DNA from: Sphingomonadales bacterium UBA1936
GTDB lineage: Bacteria; Pseudomonadota; Alphaproteobacteria; Sphingomonadales; Sphingomonadaceae
Length of the DNA: 64,000 bases
NCBI GenBank assembly: GCA_002336985.1
Contig: DDFE01000151.1
Span: 44,252-108,251, forward strand
Direction: 5' to 3'
The position numbers and the translations under genes were made by a program. Shown here one piece after another: positions 1 through 9,335 of this stretch. A model generated the notes under the pieces. It did not search any database. It was given only the letters and a program-made list of their open reading frames with translations, and was not told the origin of the DNA. Position 1 is the stretch's first letter; each line of letters begins with the position of its first letter.

Positions 1-1116
1 GCGATCGACGCGCTGCGCGGGCTCGTGATGGTGTTCATGCTCGTCGATCATGTGAGGGAGACCTGGTTCCTGCACATGCAGGTGTCCGATCCAGTCGACG
101 CCAACACATCGGACCCGGCGCTGTTCTTCACCCGGTTCGTCTCGATCTTTTGCGCGCCCGTATTCGTCGCCCTGACGGGGCTTTCCGCGTGGCTCTACGG
201 CCAGTCGCATACCAAGACGGAAGTTTCATCCTTCCTTTTCAAGCGTGGCCTGTTCCTGATTTTCCTCGAGTTGACCTTCGTAGGCTTCGCCTGGACAGCC
301 AAATTCCCGCCGACCACGTTCTGGCTTCAGGTGATCTGGGCGATCGGTATTTGTATGGTGGCATTATCGGCGCTGATCCACCTGCCCCGTCCAGCCCTGT
401 TCGCCATCGGCCTGATCATCGTGTTCGGTCACAATCTTCTCGACGGCATCGTCATGACCGAAGGCGAACCCCTTTTTCCGCTGTGGGCGATCCTCCACCA
501 ACGCTCGATCATCCATCTGGGCGGCGGCATGATCGCAAAGACAACCTATCCGATCCTGCCGTGGATCGGCGTCATCGTGCTGGGCTATGTCGCCGGTCCC
601 TGGTTCGCCCGCGGTTCGGATCCTGCGCCGCGTATTCGACGGCTGGCGACCCTCGGCGCGGGACTTGCGCTCGCCTTCGTTCTACTGCGCTTCGCGAACA
701 TCTATGGCGACAAGCCCTGGTTCCATGCCGAAACGCCGCTCCGCACGGTGATGAGCTTTGTTGCACTCACCAAATACCCACCGTCACTGCTGTTCCTTCT
801 GCCAACTATCGGGTTCGGCGCGCTGATGCTGGCGTTGTTCGAGAAATTCGAGAATAGCCGGGCGATGCCCGTGCTCGCCGTGCTGGGCGGCGCACCCATG
901 TTCTACTATCTGCTGCACCTCTACGTACTGAAAGCGCTCTACCTGATCGCGCTTGCAATCTACGGTCCGACAAAGGGTACCGTGTACGGAGTCGACAACG
1001 TCTCCACGATCTGGATCTGGGTCGCGATTTTGATCGTGCCGCTCTACTTGCCGACGCGCTGGTTCGCCGGACTGAAGCAGAGGCGCAAGGACATCTGGTG
1101 GCTTAAATATCTATAG
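1..1116 (+). CDS. DUF1624/HGSNAT-like acyltransferase membrane protein (5' partial)
   Basis: The reading frame is open from base 1 and the start lies outside the window. The first residues visible are AIDALRGLVMVFMLVDHVRE, the N-terminal signature of the DUF1624 / heparan-alpha-glucosaminide N-acetyltransferase-like family (LRGxxxxxMxxDH). The rest is a multi-pass membrane protein with about 8-10 hydrophobic segments, ending about 290 bases before the TonB-dependent receptor. Family members are thought to transfer acyl groups across the inner membrane, but the substrate of this one is unknown. Only a few residues seem to be missing at the N terminus. Confidence 0.8.
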   Translation, partial: AIDALRGLVMVFMLVDHVRETWFLHMQVSDPVDANTSDPALFFTRFVSIFCAPVFVALTGLSAWLYGQSHTKTEVSSFLFKRGLFLIFLELTFVGFAWTAKFPPTTFWLQVIWAIGICMVALSALIHLPRPALFAIGLIIVFGHNLLDGIVMTEGEPLFPLWAILHQRSIIHLGGGMIAKTTYPILPWIGVIVLGYVAGPWFARGSDPAPRIRRLATLGAGLALAFVLLRFANIYGDKPWFHAETPLRTVMSFVALTKYPPSLLFLLPTIGFGALMLALFEKFENSRAMPVLAVLGGAPMFYYLLHLYVLKALYLIALAIYGPTKGTVYGVDNVSTIWIWVAILIVPLYLPTRWFAGLKQRRKDIWWLKYL

Positions 1117-1405
1117 GAGCCAGGAAGGTTCACGACCGGTCCCGACCGATCGATAGTTCCGGCATATTACACGCGAATGACGATTCCATTCACAACATTA
1201 CGCTGCCGTAACCCGGTTCTTCGATGAAAGATTCTCAAGGGAGCGCATAGGCTCCCAACTGCATAACAAGGCGCACCGACACAAACGCGCCGCATAAAAA
1301 ATACTGCAGGACATCGACGCGTTCGACTTGGTCGCTCGCGACTGGAAAAGTGCGTCGATGAAAAGGAACAAAAGAAAAAGCTCTTGCTCCAAGGGGACCT
1401 TAATC

Positions 1406-3604
1406 ATGAAGCGCAGTTCCGCATTCGCTAAAACTCTCGCCGTTGGCGCATCAGTGCTTGCAACCGTTTCGGCAACCTCGGCATCGGCACAAAGTGCCGC
1501 CGACACCCGCACGGATGGCAACGACGGCAGTATCGTCGTCACGGCGCAGCGACAGGCCTATGTCGGCGACATTCCCTTGAAGGATGTCCCGCAAAACGTG
1601 CAGTCTCTGAGCGGCAGTGTGCTGAAGGAAATCGGCATCACGCGGCTCGAGGGTGCGCTCGACCTTGTCAGCGGCATTTCGCATCAAAACAATTATGGCG
1701 GTCTCTGGGACGCCTATTCCGTGCGCGGGTTTGCGGGTGATTCGAACAACGTGCCCTCCGGACTGCTGGTAAACGGCTTTGCAACGCGCGGATTTTCGGG
1801 TCCTCGCGATGCTTCCAGTGTCGAACGCATTGATGTTTTGAAGGGCCCGACCTCTGCGCTGTTCGGCCGCGGCGAACCCGGGGGCACGGTGAACATCGTC
1901 ACCAGGAAACCCGAGTTCGTAACGAAGGGCTCGCTCCAGCTTCAGGGCGGCAGCTACAACAACTATCGGGTCGATGCCGATTTCACCACGCCGCTATCCG
2001 ACAGCTTCGCAGTAAGAATTAACGGCGCCTACGAAGACGCTGAGAGCTTCCGCGACATAATACACACCAAGAAGGTTTTCATCACCCCGTCGGCACTTTG
2101 GAAGATTGGCGACAAGACCAGCATTTCCTACGAACTCGAATTCTCGTCGATGAAAGTGCCGTTTGATCGCGGAATTCCCATCTACAACAACGATTTTACC
2201 CGGCTGCCTCCGTCACGGTATTTGGGCGAGCCGGGCGATCCGCCGATCGAACTCGACACATTGGGTCATCAGGTCCAGTTGCAGCATGATTTCAACGACA
2301 ACTGGTCTCTCTTGGTCGGCGGCGCATTTCGCACGACTCACCTTGTCGGTTTCCAGGAAGTCGCCGAACTGGTCGCCTCCAGACAGCCCTTCCTCGTCGG
2401 CCCGACCGCAGGAACGATCCTGTCCCGCCAGCGCCGCTACACGGACGCCAAGACGGAGAATGCGATCGGCCGCGCAGAAATCACGGGGCATTTCGACGTA
2501 GGTGGCCTCGCCAACACACTCGTTGTTGGCGCCGACTACGACTATTTCCGGTTCACCAACTTCCAAACGCGCTTCCGTCCGGCGGCAGGCGCGGCCACAG
2601 CCGATTTTACCAATCCCGCCGTTCGCGCCGCTTACAACGCGATCAATGTCTTGAATCCGACCTATGGCGCATATGCTCTGCCTGACGCGTCGACCAGTTT
2701 CGTCTATAACCGGCTGGAAAAGGATTATGCCTGGGGCACCTATTTCTACGACCAGATCGACCTGGCTCCATGGCTGAAGATCCGCGCGGGCGGCCGCTAC
2801 GATGAATTTCGCCAGCATTACACGACGTATACGGTGGCAGGTGTAGAGAACCCGACCGTCTTTCAGAATGTGAGCCGCTTTAGTCCGCAGGGCGGCGTCG
2901 TCATCCAGCCGACCGAAAGCGTCTCAATTTACGGAAGCTATGGACAAGGCTTCCGCCCCAACAATGGCGCGGACGTCCGGAACAATACTTTTCAGCCGGA
3001 AACGTCTGAATCCTACGAAGTCGGCGTAAAGTACCAGCATAGGGGCATAACCGCCTCTGTTGCGGTCTATACGATGTCGAAGACCAACATCCTGACAGCC
3101 GACCCGGCCAATGCTGGATTCGTCATCGCCGTCGGTGGCGCCCGGTCGAAAGGCGTCGAGTTCGATATCAATGCCAAGCTGCCCTATGGTTTCAACCTTA
3201 TAGCGTCGTATGCCTATACCGACGCCTATTGGACCGCGAACTTTAGCGATCCCGATTTCGCCAAGCCGATTCTCGCCGGCGATCCGTTGATCGGGGTATC
3301 CAAGAACAGCGGAAACATTCTTCTGATCAAGAACTTCGATCTCGGCGGCAATCGAAAAGCGAGCATCGGCGGCGGCGTTCAGTTCATCGACGAGCGTCTC
3401 GGGGAGACGGCCTCGAACTATTTCCTGCCGTCCGCGACGCTCACCCGAATTGTGGGTTCGTTCGATGTTACCGACAGGATCACCGTCAGCGGCAACATCG
3501 ATAACGTTTTTGACGTGCGTTGGTTCGCAAACAGCTACTCGGCGCTCTGGACATTCCCGGGATCGCCGCGCAGTTTCTCGGTTCGCGCAAGCTACAAGTT
3601 CTGA
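1406..3604 (+). CDS. TonB-dependent siderophore-type receptor
   Basis: This is an outer-membrane receptor of about 732 residues that would take up a ligand using TonB energy. The start at 1406 is chosen because it gives a normal signal peptide (MKRSSAFAKTLAVGASVLAT, cleavage after ASAQ) and has AAGGGG upstream. A plug domain with VLKGPTSALFGRGEPGGTVN lies around residues 120-170, followed by a 22-strand-type barrel, and the protein ends in the outer-membrane signature SVRASYKF with terminal Phe. It resembles the FhuE/FpvA siderophore class, but the neighbours are catabolic and the real ligand could be an opine or peptide. A strong terminator follows. Confidence 0.9.
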   Translation: MKRSSAFAKTLAVGASVLATVSATSASAQSAADTRTDGNDGSIVVTAQRQAYVGDIPLKDVPQNVQSLSGSVLKEIGITRLEGALDLVSGISHQNNYGGLWDAYSVRGFAGDSNNVPSGLLVNGFATRGFSGPRDASSVERIDVLKGPTSALFGRGEPGGTVNIVTRKPEFVTKGSLQLQGGSYNNYRVDADFTTPLSDSFAVRINGAYEDAESFRDIIHTKKVFITPSALWKIGDKTSISYELEFSSMKVPFDRGIPIYNNDFTRLPPSRYLGEPGDPPIELDTLGHQVQLQHDFNDNWSLLVGGAFRTTHLVGFQEVAELVASRQPFLVGPTAGTILSRQRRYTDAKTENAIGRAEITGHFDVGGLANTLVVGADYDYFRFTNFQTRFRPAAGAATADFTNPAVRAAYNAINVLNPTYGAYALPDASTSFVYNRLEKDYAWGTYFYDQIDLAPWLKIRAGGRYDEFRQHYTTYTVAGVENPTVFQNVSRFSPQGGVVIQPTESVSIYGSYGQGFRPNNGADVRNNTFQPETSESYEVGVKYQHRGITASVAVYTMSKTNILTADPANAGFVIAVGGARSKGVEFDINAKLPYGFNLIASYAYTDAYWTANFSDPDFAKPILAGDPLIGVSKNSGNILLIKNFDLGGNRKASIGGGVQFIDERLGETASNYFLPSATLTRIVGSFDVTDRITVSGNIDNVFDVRWFANSYSALWTFPGSPRSFSVRASYKF

Positions 3605-3648
3605 CACGGTCTTCGAGGCTCCCGATCTTCTCGAGGACAATGTCATTG

Positions 3649-3681
3649 GGCGCGGGGACTTTTGTCCCCGCGCCTTTTTTT
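3649..3681 (+). terminator. Rho-independent terminator after the TonB receptor
   Basis: A perfect 11-bp stem, GGCGCGGGGAC (3649-3659) with GTCCCCGCGCC (3664-3674), has a TTTT loop and is followed by seven T. It lies 45 bases after the receptor stop and 15 bases before the next start codon, so it should insulate the receptor from the downstream operon or attenuate read-through. Confidence 0.93.
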
Positions 3682-3695
3682 GATGGAGTGCGGCG

Positions 3696-4622
3696 ATGAG
3701 TTTCCTGTTTCTCGGCGACCCGGCCCGTTCGGCCAAGATGCGTGCCGTGTTCGCTGCCGAAGCGCCCGACATCCCCTTCTTCGACCGCGAGTGTCCAGGC
3801 GATCCGGCAAGGATACGCTATCTTGCTACATGGGTACCGCCGCGCGACCTCGCAGAACGCTACCCTGCCGTCGAGCTCGTCTTCTCCACCGGTGCCGGGG
3901 TCGACCAGTTCGACCTGTCGGCGCTCCCGGCTTCTGTAGGTGTCGTGCGACTTATCGAGCGCAGCCTTATCGAGGGAATGGTGGACTATGTTGCCGCGGC
4001 CGTCCTGTCGCTGCACCGCGACTTCTTTGCCTATGCGCGGCAGCAACGCGCGGGGCATTGGACCGAGCTGCCCGTGCGGCAGGCTGCCGATCGCCGCGTT
4101 TCGGTTCTCGGTGCCGGCGAACTGGGCCGCGCGGTGCTCGCAGCTCTCGGTCCGTTCGGATTTCCGCTCTCTGCCTGGAGTCGGTCACCCCGCGCCTTGG
4201 CAGGTGTCACGCATTACGCGGGGAACGATGGCCTGGGATCGATGCTCGAGAACACCGACATTCTCATCTGCCTGCTTCCGCTGACGCCCGAAACCACCGG
4301 CATCTTGTGCCGGGATGTCTTCGATCGCCTGCCACGCGGCGCGTCGCTCATCAATGTCGGCCGCGGTCAGCACCTGGTGGAGCAGGATCTGCTGTTTGCG
4401 CTCGGCGAAGGCCAGATTTCGCAAGCAATTCTCGACGTGTTTGCAGCCGAACCACTGCCGCCCGAGCATTGCTTCTGGAGCCATCCGAACATTCTGGTCA
4501 CGCCGCATATCGCCAGCGTCACCCATCCGGCACGGGCTGCGAGCGTCATGATCGCAAACATCCGCCGGCACTGCAGGGGCGAGGCTATCGACGGTTTGGT
4601 CAGGCGTGCCGAAGGCTATTGA
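3696..4622 (+). CDS. D-2-hydroxyacid dehydrogenase, glyoxylate/hydroxypyruvate reductase A-like
   Basis: A 308-residue NAD(P)-dependent D-2-hydroxyacid dehydrogenase of the GhrA subgroup, which reduces 2-keto acids such as glyoxylate and hydroxypyruvate. Seen in the sequence: the nucleotide-binding motif VLGAGELGRAVL near residue 134, the NVGRG segment carrying the catalytic Arg, VFAAEPLP with the Glu, and TPHIASVTHP with the catalytic His. GGAG lies upstream of the ATG at 3696, directly behind the terminator. In this setting it may recycle a keto acid released by the oxidases of the locus (inference). Confidence 0.88.
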   Translation: MSFLFLGDPARSAKMRAVFAAEAPDIPFFDRECPGDPARIRYLATWVPPRDLAERYPAVELVFSTGAGVDQFDLSALPASVGVVRLIERSLIEGMVDYVAAAVLSLHRDFFAYARQQRAGHWTELPVRQAADRRVSVLGAGELGRAVLAALGPFGFPLSAWSRSPRALAGVTHYAGNDGLGSMLENTDILICLLPLTPETTGILCRDVFDRLPRGASLINVGRGQHLVEQDLLFALGEGQISQAILDVFAAEPLPPEHCFWSHPNILVTPHIASVTHPARAASVMIANIRRHCRGEAIDGLVRRAEGY

Positions 4623-4637
4623 TCATAGGAGCACAAA

Positions 4638-4745
4638 ATGCTGCGATGGTGCGAGAGGTGCCTTTCGGAGCCTGATCGGACCCCGGCGGCAAACTATGCC
4701 GAAAGCAGCGGCAAATGGCTTGAGATGCGCTGCGAGCGGCCATGA
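4638..4745 (+). CDS. Possible 35-residue small protein
   Basis: A short frame begins MLRWCERCLSEPDRTP, contains a CxxC pair (WCERC) and ends with MRCERP. It has a good AGGAG six bases before the ATG and sits in the 215-base gap between the dehydrogenase and the HAD gene. No family is recognised. It could be a chance ORF, a small Cys-containing protein or a gene remnant. Confidence 0.25.
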   Translation: MLRWCERCLSEPDRTPAANYAESSGKWLEMRCERP

Positions 4746-4837
4746 GATCGGAGCAAAACTTCGGCGGCAACATGCGCTAATCATGGCAGGGAACGAGCCC
4801 GTCCGGCTCGCCGGTTCACGATGAGGAACACGTTGGC

Positions 4838-5503
4838 ATGACTTTCCGGCCGAAATATATCAGCTTCGATTGCTATGGTACGCTCACGCGCTTTCACATG
4901 TCAGACATGGCGCGGGCGGCTTACAAGGACATCGTTCCGGCAGACAAGATGGACGCGTTTCTCGTGGACTGGGCGCGCTACCGTTTGGACGAAGTGCTCG
5001 GCGACTGGAAGCCGTACAAGGACATCATCGCCAATTCTGTCGAACGGACCTGCAAGCGCTGGGGAATTGCCTATGACGAAGCATTTCCGAATGCCGTCTA
5101 TGAGGCGGTGCCGACCTGGGGTCCCCACGACGACGTGCCCGGCGGGCTTGCGCCGATCGGCGACAAGATCCCGCTCGTCATCCTGTCGAACGCAAGCAAT
5201 AGCCAGATTCAGTCGAACGTCGACAAGCTGGGGGCGCCGTTCCATGCGGTCTACACAGCCGAAATGGCGCAGGCCTACAAACCGCGCATGCAGGCATTCG
5301 AATATATGTTCGACCAGCTGGGCTGCGGCCCCGAGGAGATGATGCACGTCTCGTCGAGCTTTCGCTACGATCACAACACCGCCAAGGATCTCCGCTTCGG
5401 CTGCCAGGTGTTCGTGGGCCGGGGTCACGAACCGTCGAACCCGTTCTACCGGGACGTCGAAATTCCGCACATCGGTTGCCTTCCCGCCGTCGTCGGTCTC
5501 TGA
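4838..5503 (+). CDS. HAD-family hydrolase, haloacid dehalogenase type II-like
   Basis: A 221-residue HAD-superfamily enzyme. Motif I is FDCYGTL (nucleophile Asp at residue 10), motif II is VILSNAS around residue 110, and a Lys (YKPRMQAFEY) follows. The length and the alpha-helical cap inserted after motif I fit the (S)-2-haloacid dehalogenase type II group, which hydrolyses C-X bonds through an aspartyl ester. Many proteins named so have other phosphatase-like substrates, so the exact reaction is uncertain. It leads a tightly packed run of genes; the next starts 6-18 bases after its stop. Confidence 0.82.
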   Translation: MTFRPKYISFDCYGTLTRFHMSDMARAAYKDIVPADKMDAFLVDWARYRLDEVLGDWKPYKDIIANSVERTCKRWGIAYDEAFPNAVYEAVPTWGPHDDVPGGLAPIGDKIPLVILSNASNSQIQSNVDKLGAPFHAVYTAEMAQAYKPRMQAFEYMFDQLGCGPEEMMHVSSSFRYDHNTAKDLRFGCQVFVGRGHEPSNPFYRDVEIPHIGCLPAVVGL

Positions 5504-5521
5504 GCGCAGGTGCTGCAGCCG

Positions 5522-6808
5522 ATGTCTCGGCCCAGTCCTGTTTCCTACTGGCTCGCGACCGCTCCTGCCTTTACCGGCGGCACGACGGACGCGCCCGAGG
5601 GGCAGGTCGACGTCGCGATCATCGGGGGTGGATTCACGGGACTGTCCGCGGCGCTGGCATTGCGCGAGCAGAACGCGAGTGTCGCGGTCCTAGAGGCCGG
5701 CGAAGTGATCGGACAAGCCTCGGGACGGAACGGCGGTCAGTGCAACAACGGCACCCATCAGGACTATGGATCGCTGGTGGCAAGCCTTGGCCGCGACCGG
5801 GCTCAGGCCTATTATCGCGCCCATGTCGACGCCGTCGATTTCGTCGAACGGACCGTCGTGGACGCGGGGATCGATTGCGATTTCAGACGATGCGGCAGGC
5901 TCAAGCTCGCCGCTAAACCCGATCATTTTGCCAAAATCGAAAAGGCCTATGCGCTGCTAAAGGCCGAAGTCGATCCGAACGTCGAACTGATCCCGCCCGA
6001 CCGGATCGCTTCGGAAGTGGGATCGGACGCGTTCTTCGGCGGACTCCTCCAGACGACGAGCGCCCAGCTCCACCCGGGGCGCTTCGGCGTCGGCCTTGCG
6101 AATGCCGCCGCCGCGCGGGGCGCGAAAATCTACGAGCATACCCCCGTGACCGATCTCGGCCGCGTCTCCGATGGATGGGTGGTGCGGTCTGGCACGAGCG
6201 CGGTTCGCGCACGCCAGGTGCTGGTCGCCACCGGCGGGGCGCCCGTGCAGGCGCCGTTCCGCTGGTTCCGGCGCCGCCTGGTCAGCGTCGGAAGTTTCAT
6301 CATCGCCACCGAACCGCTCGACAGGGCGCTCGTCGAACGGCTTTTCCCGCACCGCCGCAATTATGTGACGAGTCGTGTTATCGGCAATTTCTTCCGCCTC
6401 ACAGCTGACGATCGTCTGATCTTTGGCGGACGGGCGCGTTTCGCCGTGTCAAACGCGGACTCCGACGCAAAAAGCGGCACCATCCTAATCGAGGCGATGC
6501 GGCGCATGTTTCCCAAACTCGCGGACGTCGGGATCGCTCACGTCTGGGGCGGCATGGTCGACCTGACGGCCGATCGCTTGCCCCGCGCGGGCGAGCACGA
6601 GGGGCTGTTCTACGCGATGGGGTACAGCGGTCACGGTGTCCAGATGTCGGTCTACATGGGTCGCCGAATGGTCGACTATATGGGCGGCGATACATCCGCC
6701 AACCCGTGGCACGACCTTGCCTGGCCCGCCGTGCCGGGGCTGCACGGGAAACCCTGGTTCCTCCCCGCGGTCGGCGCATGGTACAAACTGCAGGACATCC
6801 TCCATTGA
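5522..6808 (+). CDS. FAD-dependent oxidoreductase, gamma-glutamylputrescine oxidase (PuuB/OrdL)-like
   Basis: A DAO-family flavoprotein of about 428 residues that should oxidise a C-N bond of an amine or amino acid, giving an aldehyde or keto acid, ammonia and H2O2. It opens with SYWLATAP, then the dinucleotide motif VAIIGGGFTGLSAALAL and the ASGRNGGQCNNG loop typical of PuuB/OrdL. The C-terminal FAD segment is GLFYAMGYSGHGVQ. ATG 5522 is preferred; an in-frame GTG at 5510 would add four residues. The stop overlaps the next ATG (TGATG), so it is probably translationally coupled to the binding protein gene. Confidence 0.85.
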   Translation: MSRPSPVSYWLATAPAFTGGTTDAPEGQVDVAIIGGGFTGLSAALALREQNASVAVLEAGEVIGQASGRNGGQCNNGTHQDYGSLVASLGRDRAQAYYRAHVDAVDFVERTVVDAGIDCDFRRCGRLKLAAKPDHFAKIEKAYALLKAEVDPNVELIPPDRIASEVGSDAFFGGLLQTTSAQLHPGRFGVGLANAAAARGAKIYEHTPVTDLGRVSDGWVVRSGTSAVRARQVLVATGGAPVQAPFRWFRRRLVSVGSFIIATEPLDRALVERLFPHRRNYVTSRVIGNFFRLTADDRLIFGGRARFAVSNADSDAKSGTILIEAMRRMFPKLADVGIAHVWGGMVDLTADRLPRAGEHEGLFYAMGYSGHGVQMSVYMGRRMVDYMGGDTSANPWHDLAWPAVPGLHGKPWFLPAVGAWYKLQDILH

Positions 6809-8352
6809 TGGACGACGGCGCCCTGTCCCGCCGCGCCCTGCTGGGTGCCATGGGGATCTCGGCCGGTGGCCTGCTGCTCCCGGTCGGCCTCGAGGCCGCG
6901 GTGCCTCGGCGACCGCGACAGGGGGGCCGGATCCGCGCCGCATGTATCGGCCTCTCCACCGCCGATACGCTCGATCCTGCAAAGGGGTCGCTCTCGAGCG
7001 ATTACGTCCGGCATTTCATGCTCTACAATTGCCTGACCGAGCTGGATCCTTCGCTGCGTGCGATCCCTTCGCTCGCCGAAAGCCTTTCCAGCAACGACCA
7101 GGCAATGTGGCACATCCGGCTGCGCAAGGGCGTCACGTTTCACAACGGCAAACCGCTGACGTCGGCGGACGTCATATACTCGCTGTTTCGCCACAAGAAT
7201 CCGGCGACCGGGTCCAAGCTCGCGACCATTGCAGAACAGTTCAAGTCCATTCGCGCCAACGGCCCCCTCGACATTGTCCTGCAACTCGACGGTCCCAACG
7301 CCGATCTTCCCGTGATCCTGGCGCAGTCGCATTTCTCGATCATCCCCAATGGCGAGAAGCAATTTACCGGCGGGAACGGGACCGGGCCCTACAAGCTTGC
7401 AGCCTTCACGCCGGGTGTACGGACGCTCGGCAGGCGGAACACGAACTACTGGAAACCCGGCCGTCCCTATCTGGACGAGATCGAACTTATCGGCATTCCC
7501 GACGAGGTCAGCCGGGTGAATGCGCTACTCTCGGGCGACATCCACATGGCGCTTGCCGTCAACCCGCGCTCGACCAAGCGCGTCGCCGCATCGCCGCGCC
7601 ATATCGTCCGGGAAACACCGTCGGCGCTCTACACGAACCTCATCATGCGCCAGGACCAGTTGCCGACGTCCAATCCGCACTTCGTCTTGGGCATGAAGCA
7701 CCTGATCGACAGGCCGCTCATCAAGCGCGCGCTGTTTCGTAACTATGCGACGATCGCAAACGATCATCCGATTCCGCCCTTCCATCCCTATTACCGCAAC
7801 GACCTGCCGCAAACCGTCATGGACCTCGACAGGGCGAAGTGGCATCTCCAGCGCGCGGGCATCGGGCAAACGCGACTGCCCCTCTATGCGTCGCCGGCGG
7901 CCGAAGGATCGGTCGACATGGCCTCGGTCCTTCAGGAATATGGCGCTCGCGTCGGACTCAATCTCGCGGTCAATCGCGTGCCGGCCGACGGCTATTGGTC
8001 GACCCACTGGATGAAACATCCGCTGGGCTTCGGCAACACCAACCCCCGCCCGACGGCGGACCTCATCTTCAGCCTGTTCTACAAGTCCGATGCCGCCTGG
8101 AACGAGTCGGGCTGGAAGAATCCGCGGTTCGACCGCTTGCTTCTCGAGGCCCGCGGCGAAGCCGACAATGGGCGGCGCAAGCAGATCTATGGCGACATGC
8201 AGGGTCTCGTGCGTCAATATTGCGGTTCGGGAATCCCGGTCTTCATCAGTCTCCTCGACGGCTATGACCGCCGCCTCAAGGGCTGGTATCCCGTACCACT
8301 GGGCGGTTTCATGGGTTACGCCTTTGCCGAACACCTCTGGTGGGAGGACTGA
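6808..8352 (+). CDS. ABC transporter substrate-binding protein, peptide/opine family 5, Tat-exported
   Basis: A 514-residue SBP_bac_5 protein for periplasmic capture of peptides, opines or similar compounds. The N terminus carries a twin-arginine motif, SRRALLGAMG (RR at residues 8-9), before a hydrophobic stretch, so export by Tat is likely. The core has family landmarks such as STADTLDPAKG, LRKGVTFHNGKPLTSADVIYS and GTGPYKL. It overlaps the upstream oxidase by one base and is followed at once by the two permeases and the ATPase, making a complete importer. The ligand cannot be read from sequence. Confidence 0.9.
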   Translation: MDDGALSRRALLGAMGISAGGLLLPVGLEAAVPRRPRQGGRIRAACIGLSTADTLDPAKGSLSSDYVRHFMLYNCLTELDPSLRAIPSLAESLSSNDQAMWHIRLRKGVTFHNGKPLTSADVIYSLFRHKNPATGSKLATIAEQFKSIRANGPLDIVLQLDGPNADLPVILAQSHFSIIPNGEKQFTGGNGTGPYKLAAFTPGVRTLGRRNTNYWKPGRPYLDEIELIGIPDEVSRVNALLSGDIHMALAVNPRSTKRVAASPRHIVRETPSALYTNLIMRQDQLPTSNPHFVLGMKHLIDRPLIKRALFRNYATIANDHPIPPFHPYYRNDLPQTVMDLDRAKWHLQRAGIGQTRLPLYASPAAEGSVDMASVLQEYGARVGLNLAVNRVPADGYWSTHWMKHPLGFGNTNPRPTADLIFSLFYKSDAAWNESGWKNPRFDRLLLEARGEADNGRRKQIYGDMQGLVRQYCGSGIPVFISLLDGYDRRLKGWYPVPLGGFMGYAFAEHLWWED

Positions 8353-8357
8353 TCCTG

Positions 8358-9335
8358 ATGATCTCCGGACCCGCAAACGGCACGAACCGCGTCCTGCGCC
8401 TCATCGCGGGACGTATCGGCGCGGCGATGCTGACCCTGTTCCTCGTTTCGCTAATCATATTCGCGATCAGCGACCTTCTGCCCGGCGACGCCGCGCAGGA
8501 AGCACTCGGGCAGACGGCGACACCCGCCCAGGTCGCAGCGCTGCGCCATGAAATGGGGCTCGATCGCCCGGCATACGAGCGGTTCGGGAGCTGGATCGTC
8601 AGCCTTGCAGGTGGTGATGCCGGTACTTCGCTGGTCGCCAACATGCCGGTCGGGAAGATCATAGCGCAACGACTGCCGAACTCGTTGCTGCTCGCGGCGA
8701 TCACGACGCTCGTCGCCGTCCCGCTTGCGCTGGCAATCGGCATCGCGTCTGCCATGAACCGGGGCGGCCGTCTCGACCGGGCGCTCAATATCGCGACGCT
8801 GTCGATGGTCGCAGTCCCCGAATTTCTCGTCGCCACACTCGCAGTCCTCATCTTTTCGGTGAAGCTCAGATGGCTGCCATCCATCTCGATGCTCCCGGAA
8901 AAAGCGAGCTGGGCGCAGCTGTTCCAGAATTTCGCGATGCCCGTCATGGCGCTTTGCGTTGTCGTCGTCGCGCAGATGGCGCGCATGACGCGTGCGGCGG
9001 TGATCGACCAGTTCGACCGCCCCTACGTCGAGATGGCAATTCTCAAAGGCCTGAGCGCCCCGCGCGTCGTGCTGTTTCACATCCTGCCGAACGCGGTTGG
9101 TCCGATCGTCAATGCCATGGCGTTGAGCCTGTCCTACCTGCTCGGCGGCGCGATTATCGTCGAGACGATCTTCAACTACCCTGGACTTGCCAGCCTGATG
9201 GTGAATGCCGTGACCAGCCGCGACATGCCGCTGTTGCAAGCCTGCGCGATGATCTTCTGCGCCGTCTATCTTCTCCTCATGCTGATTGCCGACGTCGTGG
9301 CGATCGTCGCCAATCCGCGGCTTCGCAACGCATGA
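8358..9335 (+). CDS. ABC transporter permease, DppB family
   Basis: A 325-residue inner-membrane permease with about six transmembrane segments. The N-terminal DppB signature is present (RIGAAMLTLFLVSLIIFAI, then LPGDAAQEALG), and the EAA-type loop reads EMAILKGLSAPRVVLFHILPNA. The start at 8358 has GGGAGGA upstream and follows the binding protein by five bases. The stop overlaps the next gene (ATGA). It pairs with the DppC-type permease to form the channel. Confidence 0.92.
   Translation: MISGPANGTNRVLRLIAGRIGAAMLTLFLVSLIIFAISDLLPGDAAQEALGQTATPAQVAALRHEMGLDRPAYERFGSWIVSLAGGDAGTSLVANMPVGKIIAQRLPNSLLLAAITTLVAVPLALAIGIASAMNRGGRLDRALNIATLSMVAVPEFLVATLAVLIFSVKLRWLPSISMLPEKASWAQLFQNFAMPVMALCVVVVAQMARMTRAAVIDQFDRPYVEMAILKGLSAPRVVLFHILPNAVGPIVNAMALSLSYLLGGAIIVETIFNYPGLASLMVNAVTSRDMPLLQACAMIFCAVYLLLMLIADVVAIVANPRLRNA

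Noticed and set aside
1160..1170. CGGCATATTAC before the TonB receptor, resembling half of the Lrp palindrome at 19979
   Set aside because: Only one half-site. Similar CGGCATATT strings also occur at 28417 and before bufA2 (about 35852), so chance is likely.
1207..1235. GTAACC upstream of the TonB receptor as a fourth SigF promoter
   Set aside because: No CGAA at the required 16-base distance.
2213..3772. Long minus-strand frames opposite the TonB receptor
   Set aside because: GC-rich antisense shadows of a well-supported gene; no family resemblance.
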